Shown here piece after piece: positions 24,443 through 29,360 of a stretch of DNA of 29,360 nt. The notes below the pieces were generated by a model. It had not been told where the DNA came from. It saw nothing but the letters and a program-made list of their open reading frames with translations, and ran no database searches. This DNA comes from Paracoccaceae bacterium (lineage in GTDB: Bacteria > Pseudomonadota > Alphaproteobacteria > Rhodobacterales > Rhodobacteraceae). Within the stretch, counting starts at the first letter, position 1. Each line of letters begins with the position of its first letter. The position numbers and the translations under genes are program-made. The DNA lies in the NCBI GenBank assembly GCA_021767525.1, contig JAASTF010000005.1:1-29360 (forward strand). The letters are read 5' to 3'.

Positions 24443-26221
24443 ATGACAGTTGCAAAGAATGCCCCGCAATCGGTGAACCGCACCGTCCGTGACGACGGCG
24501 CCGTGATCCTGACCTCGCGCCACGAACTGGGCCCGGTGGCGCCCAGCACCGGCACCTGGCTGAACGAATGGGCGGCCCGCACGCCCGATGCGATTTTCCT
24601 GGCCGAACGCTCGGGCGCGGGATGGCGCGAAGTCACCTATGCCGAAGCGTTGCAGCAGGTGCAGGCGCTGGCCGCCTGGCTGCTGGAGCAGCCCGAGGGG
24701 CCGGTGATGATGATCTCGGGCAACTCGGTCGATCACGGGCTCTTGGCGCTGGCCGCGCAATATGTGGGCCGCGCGAACGTGCCGGTGGCCGAGCAGTATT
24801 CGCTGATCCCCGGCGCGCATGACCGGCTGATTTACGTGGTCGAAAAGGTGCGGCCGGCGCTGATCTATGTGGACGATGCCGCGCGCTATGCCGAGGCGCT
24901 GGCCCTGCCGCAACTGGCCGGTATCCCCGTTCTGGCCAGCCACGCGCAGGGCGCGCCACGCCCCGTCACACCGATTGCCGAGGCGTTGAAAGGCGGCGCT
25001 GGCGACGTGGCTGCCGCGCACGCACAGGTCACGCCCGATACGGTGGGCAAGATCCTGTTCACCTCGGGCTCGACCTCGCACCCCAAGGGCGTGCTGACGA
25101 CCCATCGGATGATGTGCGTGAACCAGACCCAGATCGCCGATGCGTTCCCGGTGCTGCGGGCCGAGCCGCCCAAGATCCTGGATTGGCTGCCCTGGAACCA
25201 CGTTTTTGGCGGCTCGCATAATTTCAACATGATGCTGGCCAATGGCGGCGCGCTTTATATCGACGATGGCAAACCCACCGATGCGCTGTTCCCGCGCACG
25301 CTGGAAAACATGCAGATGCATGTCGGCACGCTGTCGTTCAACGTGCCAGTGGGCTATGCCCGGCAGGTGGCCGCGCTGCGTGCCGATGCCGACCTGCGCC
25401 GCCGGTTTTTCGAGGGGCTGCATTTCACCTTTTACGCCGGTGCCTCGCTGCCGCAGGAAACCTGGGACGCGCTGGGCGACATGGCGCGCGAGGTGACGGG
25501 CGACGTGCCGCTGATGGTCAGCAGCTGGGGCATGACCGAAACCGCCCCCGCCGTTCTGCTGACGCATGAGCGGATCACCAAATCCGGCATCGTTGGCGCG
25601 CCGCTGGCCGGCACCGAGGTCAAGCTGCTGCCCGAGGACGAGGGCCGCTACGAGCTGCGCGTGAAAGGCCCCAACATCATGCCCGGCTATTTCGAAGACC
25701 CGGCCAAGACGAAAGAGGCGTTCGACGACGAAGGGTTCCTGATCACTGGCGACGCCGTGCGCCTGGTGGACGAGGATCAGCCCGACCGCGGCCTGCGTTT
25801 CGACGGGCGCATTTCCGAAGATTTCAAGCTGACCTCGGGCACCTGGGTGCGCGTGGCCGCGCTGCGCGGGCAGTTGATGACCGCTCTGGACGGGCTGGCC
25901 GCCGATATCGTCATAACCGGCCATGACCGGGCCGAGCTTGGCGCGATGATCTTTCCCGCCAAACCCGCCACGGGCGACGGAATATGCACCGACCCCGCGC
26001 TGATGGCCGATATCGCCGCGCGTCTGGCGCCGCTGGCCGAAACCGCCACCGGTTCGTCCACACGGGTGGGGCGTGCCGTCGTTCTGACCGAGCCGCCCAG
26101 CCTCGAGGCGCAGGAAATGACCGCCAAGGGCAACCTGAACCTGCGTCGCGTCCTGACCCGCCGGGCCGATCTTGTTGCGCGGCTTTATGACGACGCCGAC
26201 CCGGCCGTGATCCGCATCTGA
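24443..26221 (+). CDS. Feruloyl-CoA synthase-type acyl-CoA ligase
   Basis: The 592-residue ANL-superfamily ligase has the ATP-binding P-loop FTSGSTSHPKGV near residue 205, the aromatic A5 motif SSWGMTETAP near 355, and the YEL..KGPNIMPGYF and ITGDAVR segments of the hinge region. The N-terminal pattern (LGPVAPSTGTWLNEWAARTPDAIFLAER) and the wide C-terminal part (DFKLTSGTWVRVAALR) resemble the feruloyl-CoA synthase subgroup rather than fatty-acid ligases. It should activate an aromatic or phenylpropanoid acid taken up by the TRAP system to its CoA-thioester. The normal C-terminal Gly-Lys catalytic region is altered, as in that subgroup. It follows marR by 3 bases. The name reflects subgroup, not proven substrate. 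Confidence 0.85.
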   Translation: MTVAKNAPQSVNRTVRDDGAVILTSRHELGPVAPSTGTWLNEWAARTPDAIFLAERSGAGWREVTYAEALQQVQALAAWLLEQPEGPVMMISGNSVDHGLLALAAQYVGRANVPVAEQYSLIPGAHDRLIYVVEKVRPALIYVDDAARYAEALALPQLAGIPVLASHAQGAPRPVTPIAEALKGGAGDVAAAHAQVTPDTVGKILFTSGSTSHPKGVLTTHRMMCVNQTQIADAFPVLRAEPPKILDWLPWNHVFGGSHNFNMMLANGGALYIDDGKPTDALFPRTLENMQMHVGTLSFNVPVGYARQVAALRADADLRRRFFEGLHFTFYAGASLPQETWDALGDMAREVTGDVPLMVSSWGMTETAPAVLLTHERITKSGIVGAPLAGTEVKLLPEDEGRYELRVKGPNIMPGYFEDPAKTKEAFDDEGFLITGDAVRLVDEDQPDRGLRFDGRISEDFKLTSGTWVRVAALRGQLMTALDGLAADIVITGHDRAELGAMIFPAKPATGDGICTDPALMADIAARLAPLAETATGSSTRVGRAVVLTEPPSLEAQEMTAKGNLNLRRVLTRRADLVARLYDDADPAVIRI

Positions 26222-26268
26222 CTTCATCTTGCCAAGAAAACTCCGGGGGTGTGGGGGCTGGCCCCCAC
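26222..26268 (-). repeat. Short dispersed repeat, copy 2, with hairpin
   Basis: Directly after the ligase stop, the reverse complement of the 23-base repeat at 3496-3518 occurs without a mismatch (26222-26244). It is followed by a strong hairpin, GTGGGGGC-TG-GCCCCCAC (26251-26268). The pair fills the 90-base gap before the amidohydrolase gene and may weaken transcription between the ligase and the downstream genes. Confidence 0.6.
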
Positions 26269-26311
26269 TCCCGCACCCAGACAAAAGCGCACCGCCTGAA
26301 AGGACAATCCG

Positions 26312-27187
26312 ATGATCGACCTTAACAAGATCCGCGCCATCGACATCCACACCCATGCCGAAGAGCCCTGCGGCTGTCATTCCGACGATGGCTATGACGA
26401 CCTGCAATCGACGATGGCCCGCTATTTCGGTGCGCCGTGGCAGCATCCGCCGACCATCCCCGAAACCGCCGCGCATTTCCGCGAACAGAACATCGCGGCG
26501 GTGATCTTTCCCGTCGATGCCGAACGCGAAACCGGCTACCGCCGCTATTCCAATGACGAGGTGATCGAGCTGGTCAAGGACAACAGCGACGTGCTGATCC
26601 CCTTTGCCTCGATCGACCCGTGGAAGGGCAAGATGGCCGTGCGCGAGGCGCGCCGCCTGATCGAAGAACATGGGATCAAGGGGTTCAAGTTTCACCCGAC
26701 CTTCCAGGGTTTTTATCCCAACGATCGCATGGCCTACCCGTTCTATGAACTGCTGGCCGAGCATGGCTGCATCGGCCTGTTCCACACCGGGCAAACCGGC
26801 GTGGGCAGCGGGATGCGTGGCGGCAACGGGATGCGGCTGAAATTCTCGAACCCGATGTACCTCGACGATGTGGCCGTCGATTTCCCCGACATGAAGATCA
26901 TCATGGCCCATCCCAGCTTTCCCTGGCAGGAAGAGGCGCTGGCCGTGGCCCAGCACAAGCCCAATGTCTATATCGACCTCAGCGGCTGGTCGCCGAAATA
27001 TTTCCCGCCGATCCTGGTGCGCTACTGCAACTCGATCCTGAAGAAAAAGGTGCTGTTCGGGTCGGACTGGCCGATGATCACGCCGGAACGCTGGCTGGCC
27101 GATTTCGAAAAGATCGACATCAAGGACGAAATCCGCCCCGACATCATCAAGAACAACGCCGCGCGGCTGCTGGGGTTGATGGAATGA
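26312..27187 (+). CDS. Amidohydrolase family (Amidohydro_2) protein
   Basis: The 291-residue TIM-barrel protein has the metal site of the ACMSD / resorcylate decarboxylase branch: His13 and His15 in IDIHTHAEEP, a third His in GFKFHPTFQGFYPND near residue 129, FHTGQTG near 155, IMAHPSFPWQEE near 200, and the Asp in LFGSDWPMITPE near 250. Branch members are nonoxidative decarboxylases or hydrolases of aromatic or ring-cleavage acids. AAAGGA precedes the ATG at 26312. The stop overlaps the acyl-CoA dehydrogenase start (ATGA), so the two are coupled. In this regulon it could decarboxylate or hydrolyse a late pathway product; the true reaction is unknown. Confidence 0.85.
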   Translation: MIDLNKIRAIDIHTHAEEPCGCHSDDGYDDLQSTMARYFGAPWQHPPTIPETAAHFREQNIAAVIFPVDAERETGYRRYSNDEVIELVKDNSDVLIPFASIDPWKGKMAVREARRLIEEHGIKGFKFHPTFQGFYPNDRMAYPFYELLAEHGCIGLFHTGQTGVGSGMRGGNGMRLKFSNPMYLDDVAVDFPDMKIIMAHPSFPWQEEALAVAQHKPNVYIDLSGWSPKYFPPILVRYCNSILKKKVLFGSDWPMITPERWLADFEKIDIKDEIRPDIIKNNAARLLGLME

Positions 27188-28767
27188 CCCAGTTCCGCGC
27201 GCCCACCGACGACATCCTTTACACGCTGCGCGCCTGCGGGGCGGGCGATCTGCCCGAATGGGACGACGACCTGATGGGTCAGATCGCCGGTGCCTTCGCC
27301 GCCTTTGCCGAGGGCGAGATCGCCCCGCTCAGCGCGTCGGGCGATGCGCAGGGCGCGCGGCTGGAAAACGGGCGCGTGCGGATGCCCGACGGGTTCGGCG
27401 CGGTCTACAAGCGCTACTGCGAAGACGGCTGGCCGGGCCTGACCGCGCCCGAGCAATATGGCGGGCAAGGGCTGGGCGCCGTGGCGCTTTGCATCACGTC
27501 GGAAATTTTCAGCGGCGCGGATCATTCCCTGCAGATGGTCACCGGGCTGGTGCCCGGCGCAATCCGCGTGCTGATGCAGTTCGGCACCGACGATCAGCGC
27601 GCCGCCCTGATCCCCGACCTGGCCGATGGCACCCGCATCGCCACCATGTGCCTGACAGAACCCGGCGCGGGGTCTGACCTGGGGCGCATCCGCTGCCGGG
27701 CAGACCGTGCGGGCGATGGATGGCAGATCAGCGGCGAAAAGATCTTTATCTCGGGCGGCGATCAGGATCTGAGCGATGGCATCTTTCACCTGGTGCTGGC
27801 GCGCACCGGCGCGGCCGATAGCGGGGTCAAGGGCCTGTCGCTGTTCGCCTGCCTGTCGGAACGCGGCGACGGCACGCGCAACGGCGTGCAGGTGACGCGG
27901 ATCGAGGAAAAGATGGGCCTGCACGCCTCGCCCACCTGCCAGATGGTGTTCGACAAGGCCGAGGCGCAGTTGATCGGGGAAGAGGGCGGAGGGCTGCGCG
28001 CGATGTTCACCATGATGAACCACGCACGGATCGACGTGGCCTTGCAGGGCGTGGCCCATGCCGCGCGCGCCTATGACGTGGCGGCCAGCTATGCCGCCGA
28101 GCGGGTGCAGGGAAGGGGGCCAGACGGCCAGCCCGTCACATTGGACCAGCACCGCGACGTGGCCGATATGCTGGCCGAAATTCGCGCGCGTGCCCTGCTG
28201 ACCCGCGCGGTGGCCCATACCGCCATCGTCGCGCTGGAACGTGGCGACGACCCGGCGCTGGTGGATTTCCTGACGCCGATTGCCAAGTATTTCGGCTCGG
28301 AATCGGGGACCGAGGCCGCCGATCTGGCGATCCAGGTGCTGGGTGGCTATGGCTATCTGTCGGAATACGGGGTCGAGCAGACATGGCGCGACGCCCGCAT
28401 CTGCCGCATCTACGAAGGGGCGAACGGCATTCATGCGCTGACGCTGGCCGGGCGTCTGGCCCAAGGCCCGGCGATCGAGCGGTTCGCCGCCTTTCTGGAC
28501 CAACGACTGACCTGCCCTGATACCCGCGCGGCGTGGGATGCAGGCCGGGCCGCGCTGGCGCAGGCGGGCGATCCGGCGCTGCTGGCGCAGGATTTCATGG
28601 CGCTGTCGGTGCAGGCCCTGTGCCGCGCGTTGGCGCCGCTGTTCGACGCGCATCCGGGGCGTGCGGCCATTGCACACTACCTGGACATGCGCGAAGGGGT
28701 GCCCGCACTGATCGCCGCGCGGATGGCCCGGCGCGCGCAGCGAACGGGTCACATCGACGCTGCCTAG
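27184..28767 (+). CDS. Acyl-CoA dehydrogenase
   Basis: The 527-residue flavoprotein has the acyl-CoA dehydrogenase domains in order: N-terminal helices, the mid-domain FAD/substrate loop MCLTEPGAGSDLGRI near residue 157, and the C-terminal helices with the family pattern IQVLGGYGYLSEYGVEQTWRDARICRIYEG. Glu411 of that YEG is the likely catalytic base. It is longer than short-chain types (about 380 residues) because of a C-terminal extension, as seen in the DmdC/AidB-like branch. It should place a double bond next to the CoA-thioester of a saturated side chain, which would let the regulon use dihydro-phenylpropanoids as well. It is the last gene of the unit and is coupled to the amidohydrolase gene. 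Confidence 0.9.
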   Translation: MTQFRAPTDDILYTLRACGAGDLPEWDDDLMGQIAGAFAAFAEGEIAPLSASGDAQGARLENGRVRMPDGFGAVYKRYCEDGWPGLTAPEQYGGQGLGAVALCITSEIFSGADHSLQMVTGLVPGAIRVLMQFGTDDQRAALIPDLADGTRIATMCLTEPGAGSDLGRIRCRADRAGDGWQISGEKIFISGGDQDLSDGIFHLVLARTGAADSGVKGLSLFACLSERGDGTRNGVQVTRIEEKMGLHASPTCQMVFDKAEAQLIGEEGGGLRAMFTMMNHARIDVALQGVAHAARAYDVAASYAAERVQGRGPDGQPVTLDQHRDVADMLAEIRARALLTRAVAHTAIVALERGDDPALVDFLTPIAKYFGSESGTEAADLAIQVLGGYGYLSEYGVEQTWRDARICRIYEGANGIHALTLAGRLAQGPAIERFAAFLDQRLTCPDTRAAWDAGRAALAQAGDPALLAQDFMALSVQALCRALAPLFDAHPGRAAIAHYLDMREGVPALIAARMARRAQRTGHIDAA

Positions 28768-28792
28768 AAAAGCTGCATTTGAAAGGCATTAT

Positions 28793-28806
28793 TTGATCTG
28801 GGTCAA
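28793..28806. promoter_or_regulatory. FNR-type box upstream of the SQR-like gene
   Basis: TTGAT-CTGG-GTCAA matches the FNR/FnrL consensus (TTGAT-N4-ATCAA) at nine of ten half-site positions and is 55 bases before the start codon at 28862. A site at this distance could sit near -41.5 of a promoter and activate transcription at low oxygen. It lies in the 94-base gap behind the acyl-CoA dehydrogenase gene. Confidence 0.75.
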
Positions 28807-28861
28807 AGCGCGCGACGCTTAACACATGCAGAAACTCCGATGTATGCAATGGAGTACGCGC

Positions 28862-29360
28862 ATGAATTCGGACAAGTTTCTGCCAACCCGCCGCGGCTTT
28901 CTGGGCCTTGCCGGCGGCGCGGCGTTGTTGGCGGCAGGCAGCGCGCCTGCACGGGCGCAACGGGTCGCCACCAAGGCCAAGATCGTCATTTTGGGCGCCG
29001 GGGCGGCCGGCACCGCGCTGGCCAACCGCCTGGTCGACCGTCTGGACGGGGCCGAGATCACCCTGGTCGATGGCCGGGCCGAGCATTGGTATCAGCCGGG
29101 CTTTACCCTGATCGCCGCGGGTTTGAAGCCCGCCGATTACTCGGTCAGCCAGACCACCGATTGGTTGCCCAAGGGTGTCAAGCTGGTGGCTGAATACGCC
29201 GCCGAGATCGACCCCGAGGCCAATGTTCTGACCACCGCCAGCGGCACCAAGCTGCCTTATGATTACCTGGTCACCGCCCCCGGCCTGACGATGGATTGGG
29301 GCGCAATCGAGGGGTTCGACCTCTCGATGGTGGGCCAGAACGGCATCGGCGCGGTCTATG
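28862..29360 (+). CDS. Tat-exported sulfide:quinone oxidoreductase-like flavoprotein, 5' part
   Basis: The reading frame begins at the ATG at 28862 (GGAG 7 bases upstream) and runs past the end of the window, so about 166 residues are visible. The start MNSDKFLPTRRGFLGLAGGAALL is a Tat signal (TRRGFLGL), with cleavage probably after PARAQ. Then comes the FAD-binding dinucleotide fold (KIVILGAGAAGTALANRL) and the segment HWYQPGFTLIAAGL, which is like the HFYQPxWTLVGAG of type-II sulfide:quinone oxidoreductases. A later YDYLVTAPG is the usual second Rossmann element. It should oxidise sulfide in the periplasm; flavocytochrome c sulfide dehydrogenase (SoxF/FccB) is the alternative. The active-site cysteines lie outside the window. 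Confidence 0.78.
   Translation, partial: MNSDKFLPTRRGFLGLAGGAALLAAGSAPARAQRVATKAKIVILGAGAAGTALANRLVDRLDGAEITLVDGRAEHWYQPGFTLIAAGLKPADYSVSQTTDWLPKGVKLVAEYAAEIDPEANVLTTASGTKLPYDYLVTAPGLTMDWGAIEGFDLSMVGQNGIGAVY

Noticed and set aside
23882..26956. A 1024-codon open frame on the minus strand, and similar long frames such as 5531-7690 (+), 757-2343 (-) and 10315-12645 (+)
   Set aside because: They run antisense to well-recognised genes; such shadow frames are expected in GC-rich DNA, and their products are low in complexity and match no family.

Overview
This 29.4-kb window looks like a chromosomal segment of a GC-rich alphaproteobacterium of the Rhodobacterales (Roseobacter/Paracoccus-like). The reasons are the high GC content, the Rhodobacterales-type families DUF6638 and DUF1523, a taurine module of roseobacter type (MocR-type TauR, Tpa, Xsc, Pta, SoeABC), and TRAP transport genes. 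No tRNA, rRNA, CRISPR, IS element or phage gene was seen.

Layout. (1) 1-3357, + strand: the 3' part of an AAA+ ATPase gene, a DUF6638 gene, a small two-helix membrane protein and a DUF1523 membrane protein, probably one functional group of unknown role. (2) 3621-9047, - strand: an operon reading TauE/SafE permease, soeA, a previously unnamed 68-aa membrane protein with a CxxC motif, soeB and soeC. This is the cytoplasm-facing molybdenum sulfite dehydrogenase plus a probable sulfite/sulfonate exporter. (3) 9105-16667: pta (+), then convergent xsc-DUF3237 (-), tauR (-), a small ABM-fold monooxygenase-like gene (+), an intergenic island with a small membrane protein, and tpa (-). Taurine is transaminated by Tpa to sulfoacetaldehyde. 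Xsc splits this into sulfite and acetyl phosphate, Pta makes acetyl-CoA, and SoeABC oxidises the sulfite. Tandem operator-like repeats (CTGGCCCTAT core, two copies 23 bp apart) lie in front of both xsc and tpa and are the best candidates for TauR sites. No taurine uptake system is evident.

(4) 16851-18107: a glycerate 2-kinase gene, divergent from tpa. (5) 18248-28767, + strand: an acid-catabolism regulon. It holds an FAH-family hydrolase, a TRAP transporter with two substrate-binding proteins (dctP, dctP, dctQ, dctM), an enoyl-CoA hydratase, a MarR regulator, a feruloyl-CoA-synthase-type ligase, an amidohydrolase and an acyl-CoA dehydrogenase. The same palindrome GTTATA-N3-TATAAC stands in front of both transcription units, so the MarR protein very likely controls both. 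A hydroxycinnamate/phenylpropanoid-like acid is the likely class of substrate, but this is inference. (6) 28862-end: the start of a Tat-exported sulfide:quinone-oxidoreductase-like flavoprotein gene behind a good FNR-type box.

Besides genes, three copies of a roughly 110-bp intergenic element (946-1057, 12407-12516, 15036-15145) share conserved blocks and two hairpins whose stems change in a compensatory way between copies. This points to a dispersed structured element. A second, short dispersed repeat occurs twice (3496-3518 and 26222-26244).
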